From Microvirga ossetica (lineage in GTDB: Bacteria; Pseudomonadota; Alphaproteobacteria; Rhizobiales; Beijerinckiaceae), in contig NZ_CP016616.1 of the NCBI RefSeq assembly GCF_002741015.1, forward strand, positions 3,939,501 to 4,003,500: a DNA stretch of 64,000 nucleotides. Direction: 5' to 3'. The position numbers were made by a program, and so were the translations under genes. Positions 26,082 to 36,939 of the stretch are shown here, piece by piece (the stretch's first letter is position 1; every line of letters begins with the position of its first letter). The notes below the pieces were generated by a model that did no database searches, was not told the origin of the DNA, and was given only the letters and a program-made list of their open reading frames with translations.

Positions 26082-27236
26082 ATGCGCTCTCCCCGGTCCG
26101 TGTTCGCTCTCAGCGTTCTGTTGTCGTGGTTCGTGCTGGGCGAAGGCGCCCAGGCTCAAGGAGGCCCCGGCCAGGCGCCGCCGCCCGTCACCGTCGCGAA
26201 GCCCGTGGTGAAGGACATCATCGAGCGGACCGATTTCATCGGGCGCTTCGAGGCCATCGATCAGGTCGATATCCGCGCCCGGGTCACGGGCTATCTCGAC
26301 AAGGTTCATTTCCAGGACGGGACCTTCGTCAAGGCGGGTGATCTCCTCTTCACCATCGATCCGCGACCCTACCGTAACATTCTCGAACAGGCGCAATCGG
26401 CCGTCACCTCCGCGCAGGTTCGGCTGGAATTCGCGCAGAGCGATCTCGACCGCGCCGAGCAGCTGCGCCGCACGGGCAACATCGCCGACCAGCTCTTCGA
26501 CCAGCGCCGTCAGGCCTTCCTGACAGGCAAGGCCGAAATGGATCGTGCGCAGGCGGCGCTGAGGCAGGCGCAGCTCGACGTCGAGTTCACGGAGGTGAAA
26601 TCGCCATTGTCGGGACGAATCTCGCGCAAGCTCGTGTCCGAGGGCAATCTTGTCATCGCGAACCAGACGATCCTGACGAACGTCCTCTCGCTTGATCCGA
26701 TCCAGTTCTATTTCGATGTCGACGAGCGATCCTTTCTCGCATTCTCCCGTCAGACCCAGGGCGGAACCAGGACCTCGACCAACGGCGAGAAGAATGAAGT
26801 TACATTGACTCTGACGGATGAGCGTCTGGGAGAGCTCAAAGGCGAGGTCGACTTCGTCGACAACCGCCTCGATGCCGCGAGCGGCACAATCCGCCTTCGC
26901 GCGATCTTCGCGAACAAGGATCTCTTCCTCACGCCCGGATTGTTCGGCCGCGTCACGGTGGGAGCCTCCGATCCCTACAAGGGCATCCTCCTGCCGGACG
27001 AGGCGATCAGCAGCGATCAGGACCGGCGTGTGGTCTACATGGTCGACGAGAAGAACGTCGTCCATCTCAAGCCTGTGCGCATCGGACCGCGGATCGACGG
27101 CTATCGCGTCATCCGCGACGGGCTGACCGGCAACGAGACGGTGGTCGTGAACGGGCTCGTCCGCGTCCGGCCCGGAATGCCGATCACGCCGCAGATGACG
27201 ACCCTTCCACCGACGCGCGAGCGCAGCGGCAGCTGA
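26082..27236 (+). CDS. RND efflux periplasmic adaptor (membrane fusion protein)
   Basis: A 384-residue adaptor linking an inner-membrane RND pump to an outer-membrane channel. After a signal peptide (about 1-25) come the lipoyl-like segment DQVDIRARVTGYLDKVHFQDG, an alpha-helical hairpin (about 95-170), the second lipoyl half SPLSGRISRKLVSEGNLV and beta-barrel domains. Unlike AcrA it has no lipobox cysteine. GGAGG lies before the ATG. It is the first gene of an operon with the pump gene 20 bp downstream. Confidence 0.93.
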   Translation: MRSPRSVFALSVLLSWFVLGEGAQAQGGPGQAPPPVTVAKPVVKDIIERTDFIGRFEAIDQVDIRARVTGYLDKVHFQDGTFVKAGDLLFTIDPRPYRNILEQAQSAVTSAQVRLEFAQSDLDRAEQLRRTGNIADQLFDQRRQAFLTGKAEMDRAQAALRQAQLDVEFTEVKSPLSGRISRKLVSEGNLVIANQTILTNVLSLDPIQFYFDVDERSFLAFSRQTQGGTRTSTNGEKNEVTLTLTDERLGELKGEVDFVDNRLDAASGTIRLRAIFANKDLFLTPGLFGRVTVGASDPYKGILLPDEAISSDQDRRVVYMVDEKNVVHLKPVRIGPRIDGYRVIRDGLTGNETVVVNGLVRVRPGMPITPQMTTLPPTRERSGS

Positions 27237-27256
27237 TCCCACGCGAGGAGATCGCC

Positions 27257-30200
27257 ATGCGCTTCGCCCACTTCTTTGTCGATCGGCCGATCTTCGCAAC
27301 GGTCCTGTCGGCGCTCTTCCTGATCATCGGCGGCATCGCCTACACCACTCTGCCGGTCGCGCAGTATCCCGACATCGCACCGCCCACCGTCGTGGTTCGG
27401 GCGAGCTACCCTGGAGCGGATGCGCAGACGGTCGCCGCCACCGTCGCGACGCCGCTGGAGCAGCAGATCAACGGCGTCGAGAACATGCTCTACATGTCGT
27501 CCTATTCCACGGGCGACGGCGCCATGGCGCTGACGATCTCGTTCAAGCTCGGCACCGATCTCGACAATGCTCAGGTGCTGGTTCAGAACCGGGTCGCGAT
27601 CGCCACGCCGCGCCTGCCGGAAGAGGTGCGACGCCTCGGGGTGACGACGCTCAAGAGCTCGCCCGACCTGATGATGGTCGTGCACATGCTCTCGCCGGAC
27701 GGGTCCTACGATCAGCTCTACGTCTCGAACTATGCCCGTAACTACGTGCGCGACATCCTCCTGCGCCTCGACGGCGTGGGCGATCTCATCATCTTCGGCG
27801 AGCGGCAATATTCGCTGCGCATCTGGCTCGATCCCGAGAAGCTCGCATCCTTCGGCATGTCGTCGAGCGAAGTGGTCAAGGCGATCCAGGAGCAGAACGT
27901 CCAAGTTTCCGGCGGCGCCCTGGGGCAGGAGCCGACACCGTCGGATTCCGCGTTCCAGCTCACGGTCACGACTCAAGGCCGCTTCGAGGATCCGCGCCAG
28001 TTCCGGCAGATCATCGTTCAGGCTACGCCCGAGGGTCGCCTCGTCAGGCTGCAGGACGTCGCGCGCATCGAGCTCGGCGCCCAGGATTACGTGACGAATT
28101 CCTATCTGAACGGCAAGCCGGCCGTTGCGCTTGCGATCTTCCAGCGGCCGGCCACCAATGCGCTCGCCGCATCGGATCAGATCATCAAGACCATGGAACA
28201 GCTCAAGGAGGGGTTCCCGCCCGGGATCGCCTACCAGATCGTTTACAACCCGACGGAATTCATCGCCGACAGCGTGAACGAGGTCTACAAGACGCTGTTC
28301 GAGGCGACGGCCCTTGTCGTGATCGTGGTGTTCGTGTTCCTGCAGAGCTGGCGCACGGCGATCATCCCCATCGTCGCGATCCCCGTCTCCCTGATCGGCA
28401 CCTTCGCGTTCATGGCGGCCCTCGGCTTCTCGATCAACACACTGACCCTGTTCGGCATGGTGCTCGCCATTGGCATCGTGGTCGACGATGCCATCGTGGT
28501 GGTGGAGAACGTCGAGCGCAACATCGCCCTCGGCATGTCGCCGCGGGACGCGGCCCATGCCACCATGGACGAAGTCGGCACCGCGCTCGTGGCCATCGCG
28601 CTCGTTCTCGTGGCGGTCTTTGTGCCGACAGCCTTCATTCCCGGCATCTCGGGGCAATTCTACCGTCAGTTCGCCCTGACCATCGCCGTGTCGACGGTCA
28701 TTTCGGCCTTCAATTCCCTGACGCTCTCGCCGGCGCTGGCCGCATTCCTGCTCAAACCACACAACCATGAGCCGTCCCGCAACCCGCTCGTGCGCTTGGG
28801 CAACAGATTGGCGAACGGCTTCAACCGCGGATTCGACGTGACGTCGAACGGCTATGCCAGAGCGGTGGGAACATTGGTGCGGCACAAGTTCATCGTTCTG
28901 CCGGTCTATGTCGGGCTTCTCGCCGGGACCGTCTGGATCTCCAACCACGTGCCGCGCGGATTCATTCCGACCCTGGATCAGGGCTATGCCATCGTCGTGA
29001 TCCAGCTGCCCGACGGCTCCTCCCTGTCGCGCACCGACGCGGTGGTGCAGCGAGCCTCCAAGATCATGCAGGAAACGCCGGGCGTTCAGAACGCAGTGGC
29101 CTTCGCAGGCTTCTCCGGCGCCACCTTCACCAATGCCACCAATGCAGCTGCGATCTTCGCCGGATTCAAGCCGTTCGACGAGCGGGTCAGGGACGGCAAC
29201 TCGGGAATGAAGATCATCGGCGACCTCTTCGCCCGCATGCAGCAGATCGAGGAGGCGTTCATCATCGCCATCCCGCCGCCGCCGGTGCGCGGCCTCGGCA
29301 ATTCCGGCGGCTTCAAGGTGCAGCTTCAGAACCGCACCGGGGACGACGTGCGTGGAATTCTCGCAGTCGCGTATCAGCTGATGGGTCAGTCGCGGCAGAA
29401 CCCGAATCTCGCCGGCGTCTTCACCACATTCTCGGCCAATTCGCCCCAGGTCTATCTGGAGATCGACCGGCAGAAGGCGAGCATCCTCAACGTGCCGATC
29501 CCGAACATCTTCGAGACCCTCCGGATCAATCTCGGCACTGCCTATGTGAACGACTTCAACGCCTTCGGCCGCGTCTATCAGGTGCGCGCCCAGGCCGACC
29601 AGCGCTTCCGCATCGATCAGGAGGACATCAACCGGCTGCGTGTCCGCTCCTCGACCGGCGCGCTCATCCCGCTGGGGACGCTCGTCGAGATGCGGGAGGT
29701 GTCGGGCCCTGCTCTCGTTCAGCGCTACAACATGTTCACGTCGGTGGCGCTGCAGGGCGATGCGGCTCCGGGCGTGTCCTCGGGCGACGCGCTCGACGCC
29801 ATGGAGACCCTGATCCGGCAAAGTCTTTCACCCAGCATGGGCTTCGAATGGACGGAACTGGCGTTCCAGGAGCGGCAGACCGGCAACACGGCGGTGTACA
29901 TCTTCGGGCTCTCGGTGCTGTTCGTCTTCCTCGTGCTCGCGGCGCAGTACGAAAGCTGGTCGCTGCCGATCGCCATCATCCTGATCGTGCCGATGAGCGT
30001 GCTCTCCGCGCTGATCGGCGTGATGATCCGCAGGCAGGACAACAACATCCTGACCCAGATCGGCCTCGTGGTCCTGGTCGGTCTCGCCGCGAAGAACGCT
30101 ATCCTCATCGTCGAGTTCGCCAAGCAGGCGGAAATCGAGGGCAAGACGCCGGTGGAGGCTGTAGTCGAGGCCTGCCGGCTGCGGCTGCGTCCCATCCTGA

Positions 30201-30442
30201 TGACGGCCTTCGCCTTCATCCTCGGCGTGCTGCCGCTGGTGATCGCGACCGGGCCGGGCGCGGAGATGCGGCAGGCGCTCGGCACGGCGGTCTTCGCCGG
30301 CATGCTCGGCGTCACCGTGTTCGGGCTGTTCCTGACGCCGGTCTTCTACGTGGCCGTGCGCCTCCTGGTGTTGTGGATGTTCAGGCGGAGGGTCCCGAAG
30401 CGGCCGGACGCCTCCGGTGCCAGGCCGACGCCGGCCGAATAG
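27257..30442 (+). CDS. RND multidrug efflux permease (HAE1 family)
   Basis: A 1061-residue proton-driven transporter of the AcrB type. The N-terminus MRFAHFFVDRPIFATVLSAL is typical, two large periplasmic loops separate twelve membrane segments, and TM4 carries the double aspartate of the proton relay (GIVVDDAIVVVENVER, about 405-420). Length and ends are normal for the family. It pairs with the adaptor just upstream; no TolC-like outer-membrane gene or TetR regulator lies next to it, so the channel must be encoded elsewhere. The substrate range cannot be predicted. Confidence 0.95.
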   Translation: MRFAHFFVDRPIFATVLSALFLIIGGIAYTTLPVAQYPDIAPPTVVVRASYPGADAQTVAATVATPLEQQINGVENMLYMSSYSTGDGAMALTISFKLGTDLDNAQVLVQNRVAIATPRLPEEVRRLGVTTLKSSPDLMMVVHMLSPDGSYDQLYVSNYARNYVRDILLRLDGVGDLIIFGERQYSLRIWLDPEKLASFGMSSSEVVKAIQEQNVQVSGGALGQEPTPSDSAFQLTVTTQGRFEDPRQFRQIIVQATPEGRLVRLQDVARIELGAQDYVTNSYLNGKPAVALAIFQRPATNALAASDQIIKTMEQLKEGFPPGIAYQIVYNPTEFIADSVNEVYKTLFEATALVVIVVFVFLQSWRTAIIPIVAIPVSLIGTFAFMAALGFSINTLTLFGMVLAIGIVVDDAIVVVENVERNIALGMSPRDAAHATMDEVGTALVAIALVLVAVFVPTAFIPGISGQFYRQFALTIAVSTVISAFNSLTLSPALAAFLLKPHNHEPSRNPLVRLGNRLANGFNRGFDVTSNGYARAVGTLVRHKFIVLPVYVGLLAGTVWISNHVPRGFIPTLDQGYAIVVIQLPDGSSLSRTDAVVQRASKIMQETPGVQNAVAFAGFSGATFTNATNAAAIFAGFKPFDERVRDGNSGMKIIGDLFARMQQIEEAFIIAIPPPPVRGLGNSGGFKVQLQNRTGDDVRGILAVAYQLMGQSRQNPNLAGVFTTFSANSPQVYLEIDRQKASILNVPIPNIFETLRINLGTAYVNDFNAFGRVYQVRAQADQRFRIDQEDINRLRVRSSTGALIPLGTLVEMREVSGPALVQRYNMFTSVALQGDAAPGVSSGDALDAMETLIRQSLSPSMGFEWTELAFQERQTGNTAVYIFGLSVLFVFLVLAAQYESWSLPIAIILIVPMSVLSALIGVMIRRQDNNILTQIGLVVLVGLAAKNAILIVEFAKQAEIEGKTPVEAVVEACRLRLRPILMTAFAFILGVLPLVIATGPGAEMRQALGTAVFAGMLGVTVFGLFLTPVFYVAVRLLVLWMFRRRVPKRPDASGARPTPAE

Positions 30443-30508
30443 GCAGGTCGCTTGACCGCTCGACCGGCTGCCATAGATCGCCGGCGGAAACGGGTGTGAG
30501 GAGTTTCC

Positions 30509-31780
30509 ATGGACACTGCCCAGGCATCGAGCATCGCGCGATGGGTGACGGAGACGGGTCTGACCGGCACGACGGAGCCCGAGCTCCTTCGTGGCTTCTG
30601 CGACCGCCTCGTCGCCGCAGGCCTGCCCGTCGGGCGGGTGAACATTCTCATCGACACCCTTCACCCGATCCACGAGGGACGTGTCTTCCGCTGGCGCCGC
30701 GACGACCAGGGCGATCTCGCTCCCGTTATCGAATATGGCCGCACCAATGTGGAAGGGGAGGCGGCCGATAATTGGCGCCGGAGCACCTATTATCACCTGC
30801 TGCGCTGTGGCGACGATTTCCTGCGCAGACGGATCGGCAACGGCGAGGTCGAGGATTTCTCCATCCTCACGGACCTGCGCGCGGAAGGCCAGACCGACTA
30901 TCTCGCCCTGATTCATCGCTTCGCGGCGGAAGGTGCCATCGGCGAGATGGATTGCTTCTATTCGTCCTGGATCACGGATGCGGCGGGAGGCTTCTCCGAC
31001 GAAGACATGGCCCTTCTGCGCGAACTGGCATCGCCGCTCATGCTCGCCATGAAATGCGCCTCGCTCGCGCGCATCGCCAAGACCCTCGTCGAGACCTATC
31101 TCGGCCGCGATGCCGGCCGTCTTGTGCTGAACGGGCAGATTGCCCGCGGCGTCACCGACCGGATCCAGGCGGTCCTGTGGTTCAGCGACCTGCATGGCTT
31201 CACTCACATCACGGAGACCGCGGATCCGGAGCAGATCATCCCGTTCCTGAACGATTATGCCGAGGCGATCATCTCGTCGATCTACGAGGCAGGCGGCGAT
31301 GTGCTGAAGCTGATCGGCGACGGAACGCTCGCGATCTTCCGGTGTGAGGATGCAGCCGAATCCTGCCGGGCCGCGCTCAAGGCCGAGCAGCTGATGCGCT
31401 CGCGGGTCCGCGCACTGAACGAACAGCGCCTGTCGTGCAACCAGCCGGTGACCTCCGCCTATCTCGGCCTGCACATCGGCGAGGTCTTCTACGGCAATAT
31501 CGGAAGCCAGGACCGCCTCGATTTCACGGTCGTGGGTCCTGCGGTGAACGAGGTCAGCCGGATCGGCGCTTTGTGCCGCTCCGTCGAGCGGGACGTCCTG
31601 GTGTCGTCGGCCTTCCATGCGACAGCCTCGCCCGGCGACCGGGAGTGCCTGGTCTCCGTCGGTCGTTACGCGCTGCGAGGCGTCGCCCGGCCGCAGGAGT
31701 TGTTCACACTCGATCCGTCAACCCTCGAAGAGGAAGCCGATGCGTCGGCTTCTGCGAGCGACACCAAATCTCATTGCTGA
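30509..31780 (+). CDS. Class III adenylate/guanylate cyclase, soluble (second of a pair)
   Basis: A 423-residue protein with an N-terminal sensor-like half (about 1-205) and a C-terminal cyclase domain. Metal sites are seen in AVLWFSDLHGFTHIT and VLKLIGDGTLAIF, and the Asn-Arg pair in VVGPAVNEVSRIG; the domain looks catalytically complete. TGAGGAG lies before the ATG. It follows the RND pump by 66 bp on the same strand, so read-through from the efflux operon is possible. Its architecture resembles the cyclase at 23262-24485, but the sensor halves have diverged, implying different inputs. Confidence 0.9.
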   Translation: MDTAQASSIARWVTETGLTGTTEPELLRGFCDRLVAAGLPVGRVNILIDTLHPIHEGRVFRWRRDDQGDLAPVIEYGRTNVEGEAADNWRRSTYYHLLRCGDDFLRRRIGNGEVEDFSILTDLRAEGQTDYLALIHRFAAEGAIGEMDCFYSSWITDAAGGFSDEDMALLRELASPLMLAMKCASLARIAKTLVETYLGRDAGRLVLNGQIARGVTDRIQAVLWFSDLHGFTHITETADPEQIIPFLNDYAEAIISSIYEAGGDVLKLIGDGTLAIFRCEDAAESCRAALKAEQLMRSRVRALNEQRLSCNQPVTSAYLGLHIGEVFYGNIGSQDRLDFTVVGPAVNEVSRIGALCRSVERDVLVSSAFHATASPGDRECLVSVGRYALRGVARPQELFTLDPSTLEEEADASASASDTKSHC

Positions 31781-31825
31781 GACCTTGTCCGATTCCGCCC
31801 GCCGTCTTCCGTGCACCCGTCGCGT

Positions 31826-32845
31826 TCACGCAGCCTTCGTTCTGCGCTCGACCGGCGTAATGGTCACATTGCGCATCTCGCCTTTTCTGAGAAGCACGAG
31901 TTCGACGAACCGCCCGATCCGCTCGCCGTTCAGGAGACGCACGAGATCGTCGACGCCGCCGACCGGCTCGCCGTCGAGCGAGAGGATGACATCGCCCTGC
32001 TCGAGCCGGGCCTGCTCCGCCGGGCTTCCCGGCTCCACGGCCGCGACCGCCACGCCGAAATTGTCCACCAGGCCCGCCGCGTAGGTGACGCGCCGGGGCA
32101 GGGGAACGGTCTGGCCCGCGACGCCGATCGAGGCCCTGCGGACGCGTCCGTGGCGGATGAGCTCGGACACGACGAAGCTCGCGGTGTTGCTCGCGACCGC
32201 AAAGCAGATGCCCTGCGCGCCCATGATGACGGCGGTGTTGATGCCGATCACCTGGCCGGAGGTCGCAACCAGCGGGCCGCCGGAATTGCCCGGGTTGAGG
32301 GCGGCATCGGTCTGGATCACGTCGTCGATCAGCCGCCCCGACTTCGCCCGCAGGCTGCGCCCAAGCGCCGAGACCACGCCGGCGGTCACCGTCGATTCGA
32401 AGCCGAGCGGGTTGCCGATGGCGATGGCGATCTGGCCGCGCTTCAGCAGCTTGGAATCGCCAAGGGCGGCGAAGGGAAGCCAGTCGCCGTTGGCGCGCAG
32501 CAAAGCAAGGTCGGTATCAGGATCGTCCCCGATCACGCGCGCCTCGATGGGCCGTCCGTCGGATCCGGTCAGCCTCGCCTCGCGTGCACCCTGCATCACA
32601 TGGCTGTTGGTGAGCAGCAACCCGTCGGGCGAGATGATGACGCCGGATCCCATTCCGGCGCCGCGGCCGGATACTTGCGGCTCGACCCGGACGACGGCCG
32701 GGCCGATGCGGTCGACGACTGCCGTCACGGCCCGCGAATAGGCGTCGAGGCGCGCATCGTCTGTCTGCTGCTCGGGAGTTGGCGATTGCGGGGTCGACGA
32801 TGCGCCGCCCGCATCGAGAAGAAAGGTTGGAGTGCGTTCGAGCAT
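31826..32845 (-). CDS. Trypsin-like serine protease with PDZ domain (S1C/HtrA family)
   Basis: A 339-residue protease related to DegP/HtrA. The catalytic triad is His82 (LTNSHVM), Asp112 (DPDTDLALLR) and Ser188 (NPGNSGGPL). One PDZ domain occupies about 240-325 (AAVEPGSPAEQARLEQGDVILSLDGEPV; key GSPAEQA). Unusually for the family there is no signal peptide or membrane anchor: the first 40 residues are Pro/Ser/Gln/Asp-rich, so the protein may be cytoplasmic. GGAGAG precedes the ATG. It is convergent with the cyclase gene. Confidence 0.92.
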   Translation of the reverse strand: MLERTPTFLLDAGGASSTPQSPTPEQQTDDARLDAYSRAVTAVVDRIGPAVVRVEPQVSGRGAGMGSGVIISPDGLLLTNSHVMQGAREARLTGSDGRPIEARVIGDDPDTDLALLRANGDWLPFAALGDSKLLKRGQIAIAIGNPLGFESTVTAGVVSALGRSLRAKSGRLIDDVIQTDAALNPGNSGGPLVATSGQVIGINTAVIMGAQGICFAVASNTASFVVSELIRHGRVRRASIGVAGQTVPLPRRVTYAAGLVDNFGVAVAAVEPGSPAEQARLEQGDVILSLDGEPVGGVDDLVRLLNGERIGRFVELVLLRKGEMRNVTITPVERRTKAA

Positions 32846-32973
32846 GGGGCTCTCCGAATGATAACGCTATTTCACATCATGTGGTGATGCGGTCCCCATG
32901 AGCCAAGAGTCCAAACCAACAACCTGAATTGCTCCCGCATCATGGCAGGAGTTGATCCAAGCGGTCGTTCATG

Positions 32974-33003
32974 AAAAAGGCCCCGCCCTTTGGGGGCGGG
33001 GCC
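32974..33003 (-). terminator. Rho-independent terminator of the glycerol transporter operon
   Basis: On the minus strand GGCCCCGCCC pairs with GGGCGGGGCC around a short loop and is followed by TTTTT. The hairpin begins 9 bp after the glpV stop codon, marking the end of the six-gene operon. Confidence 0.9.
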
Positions 33004-33011
33004 TGGCTTCG

Positions 33012-34775
<1,764 letters not shown>

Positions 34776-34869
34776 TCGTTCCTCCCAAGTAATGCCCTGG
34801 CCGGCTTGCGCGCTGGTCTTGTTCCCTCCGGTCCGGGCAAACCGGAGGGCGTTCTTGAGCCGATCCCTC

Positions 34870-35151
34870 CTAGACGTAGCGGAACACGAAGGCCGCGTAG
34901 AGAAGCGAAAGGCCGGAAGCCCACCACAGGCCTGGGCCGATGAGGCCCAGCCAGGCGAGGTGGATGAAGGCCGCACCGAGAAGCGAGATGAAGAGACGGT
35001 CGCCGCGCGTCGTCGGGATGCGCAGCACGCCGACGCGCTCCGTTTCCGGACGATAGACCGCGAGCAGGGTCATGATCAGCAGCAGGCTCGCGATCCCGAC
35101 GAAGAAGAGACCGGTCTGCCAGGTCCAGGCCATCCAGGCGAGATCGGGCAT
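34870..35151 (-). CDS. glpU: Small membrane protein of the glycerol transporter, DUF2160 (GlpU)
   Basis: A 93-residue protein with three hydrophobic segments (about 10-30, 54-73 and 75-90) and the conserved start PDLAWMAWTWQTGLFFVGIA. DUF2160 proteins occur almost only in glycerol ABC operons, between the second permease and the binding protein, exactly as here. Its role is unproven; an accessory membrane subunit is likely. It starts 10 bp after glpQ ends. Confidence 0.9.
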   Translation of the reverse strand: MPDLAWMAWTWQTGLFFVGIASLLLIMTLLAVYRPETERVGVLRIPTTRGDRLFISLLGAAFIHLAWLGLIGPGLWWASGLSLLYAAFVFRYV

Positions 35152-35161
35152 GCGAACCTCC

Positions 35162-36046
35162 TCAGACTCGGCCCAGGGCGAAGCCCTTGGCGATGTAGTT
35201 GCGGACGAACCAGATCACGAGCGCGCCGGGCACGATGGTGAGCACGCCGGCGGCGGCGAGCAGACCCCAATCCATGCCGGAAGCCGAGATCGTGCGCGTC
35301 ATGGTGGCCGCGATGGGCTTGGCATTGACCGAGGTCAGCGTGCGCGCCAGCAGCAGCTCGACCCAGGAGAACATGAAGCAGAAGAAGGCGGCGACCCCGA
35401 TGCCGGAGGCGATCAGCGGCATGAAGATCTTTATGAAGAACCGACGAAACGAATAGCCGTCGATGGCGGCGGTCTCGTCGATCTCCCGCGGCACGCCCGA
35501 CATGAAGCCTTCGAGAATCCACACGGCCAGCGGCACGTTGAAGAGGCAATGCGCCAAAGCGACGGCCCAGGGCGTGTCGAAGAGCCCGATGGCGGAATAG
35601 AGATTGAAGAAGGGCAGGGCGAACACCGCCGCCGGCGCCATGCGGTTGGTGAGCAGCCAGAAGAACAGATGCTTGTCGCCCAGGAATTTATAGCGGGAGA
35701 AGGCATAGGCCGCAGGCAAAGCAAAGGAGATCGACAGCACCGTGTTGATGATCACATAGGTGAGCGAGTTGATGTAGCCCGAGTACCAGCTCGCATCGGT
35801 GAAGATCTTGATGTAATTGTCGAAGGTGATCTCCCGCGGCCAGAGCGTGAGGCCGGAGGTGATCTCCGTGTTCGTCTTCAGGCTCATGTTCACGAGCCAG
35901 TAGATCGGCAGCATCAGGAACAGGAGATAGAGGGTCATGACGACCGTGCGCCCGCTGACCCGCGGACCGGACAGGGCGCGGTTGGCGGCGAGAGGCGCCG
36001 CGGTTGGCTTCACATCGGAGGTGCCGACGGCGATGGTGCCTGTCAT
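35162..36046 (-). CDS. glpQ: Glycerol ABC transporter permease GlpQ
   Basis: A 294-residue inner-membrane permease (MalG-like position) with six hydrophobic segments. The EAA loop that docks the ATPases is visible as EIDETAAIDGYSFRRFFIKI (about 190-209). Its ATG (36044-36046) overlaps the glpP stop in ATGA, which fixes the start. A longer open frame continues upstream to 37108, but that part is antisense noise of glpP. Confidence 0.93.
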   Translation of the reverse strand: MTGTIAVGTSDVKPTAAPLAANRALSGPRVSGRTVVMTLYLLFLMLPIYWLVNMSLKTNTEITSGLTLWPREITFDNYIKIFTDASWYSGYINSLTYVIINTVLSISFALPAAYAFSRYKFLGDKHLFFWLLTNRMAPAAVFALPFFNLYSAIGLFDTPWAVALAHCLFNVPLAVWILEGFMSGVPREIDETAAIDGYSFRRFFIKIFMPLIASGIGVAAFFCFMFSWVELLLARTLTSVNAKPIAATMTRTISASGMDWGLLAAAGVLTIVPGALVIWFVRNYIAKGFALGRV

Positions 36047-36939
36047 GCTTCGACCCTCTCGCGTTCGGCATCCACATTGGTCATGACGGTGTAGAAGACC
36101 CAGCAGATGGCGAGAATGATCAGGTTGTAGACCAGCGACATGGCGGCCGCCTTGCCGAGGTCGAACTGGCCCAGCGCCAGCTTCACCAGATCGATCGACA
36201 GGAAGGTGGTGGCGTTGCCGGGGCCGCCGCCGGTGATCACGAAGGGCTCGGTGTAGATCATGAACGAATCCATGAAGCGCAGCAGCACCGCGATCAGCAG
36301 CACGCGCCGCATCTTCGGCAGCTGGATCGTACGGAAGACCGCCCAGCGGGAAGCGCCATCGATGCGGGCGGCCTGGTAATAGGCGTCGGGAATGGATTTC
36401 AGGCCGGCATAGCAGAGCAGGGCGACGAGGCTCGTCCAATGCCACACATCCATGACGATGAGCGTGACCCACGCGTCGATGGGATCGTTCGTGTAATTGT
36501 AGTCGATGCCGAGACGATTGACGGTCCAGCCGAGAAGGCCGATGTCGCTGCGGGCGAAGACCTGCCAGATCGTGCCGACCACGTTCCACGGAATCAGCAG
36601 CGGCAGCGCCATGAGCACGAGGCAGAGCGCGACCGTCCAGCCTTCGCGTGGCATGGCGAGCGCCACGGCGATGCCGAGCGGCACCTCGATCGCGAGGATG
36701 ATCGCCGAGAAGAGCAGGGTGCGCCAGAGCGCGCCGAAGAAGCGGCCGCCAAGCTCGGTCGAGGGATCGAGCAGTTCCTGGAACCAGCCGATGCCGTTCC
36801 AGAAGAACTGATTGTTGCCGAAGGTGTCCTGAACCGAATAGTTGACCACGGTCATCAGCGGCAGGATTGCGGAAAACGCCACGATGGCGAAGACCGGCAG
36901 GACGAAGAACCAAGCCCTGTTGTAGACGGTCTTCGTCAT
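36043..36939 (-). CDS. glpP: Glycerol ABC transporter permease GlpP
   Basis: A 298-residue inner-membrane permease with six predicted spans. The N-terminus KTVYNRAWFFVLPVFAIVAF is typical of MalF/UgpA-type subunits and the EAA loop reads YYQAARIDGASRWAVFRTIQ (about 196-215). Both ends overlap their neighbours by the 4-bp ATGA arrangement, so glpT, glpP and glpQ are translationally coupled. Confidence 0.93.
   Translation of the reverse strand: MTKTVYNRAWFFVLPVFAIVAFSAILPLMTVVNYSVQDTFGNNQFFWNGIGWFQELLDPSTELGGRFFGALWRTLLFSAIILAIEVPLGIAVALAMPREGWTVALCLVLMALPLLIPWNVVGTIWQVFARSDIGLLGWTVNRLGIDYNYTNDPIDAWVTLIVMDVWHWTSLVALLCYAGLKSIPDAYYQAARIDGASRWAVFRTIQLPKMRRVLLIAVLLRFMDSFMIYTEPFVITGGGPGNATTFLSIDLVKLALGQFDLGKAAAMSLVYNLIILAICWVFYTVMTNVDAERERVEA

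Noticed and set aside
27101..29821. A 906-codon open frame antisense to the RND pump gene
   Set aside because: It follows the codon-position GC bias of the sense gene, has Asp/His/Arg-rich composition with no family features, and the pump on the other strand is complete and conserved.
35162..36046. The name glpQ as glycerophosphodiester phosphodiesterase
   Set aside because: The protein is a six-span ABC permease with an EAA loop; here glpQ is used only in the sense of the rhizobial glycerol ABC operon.
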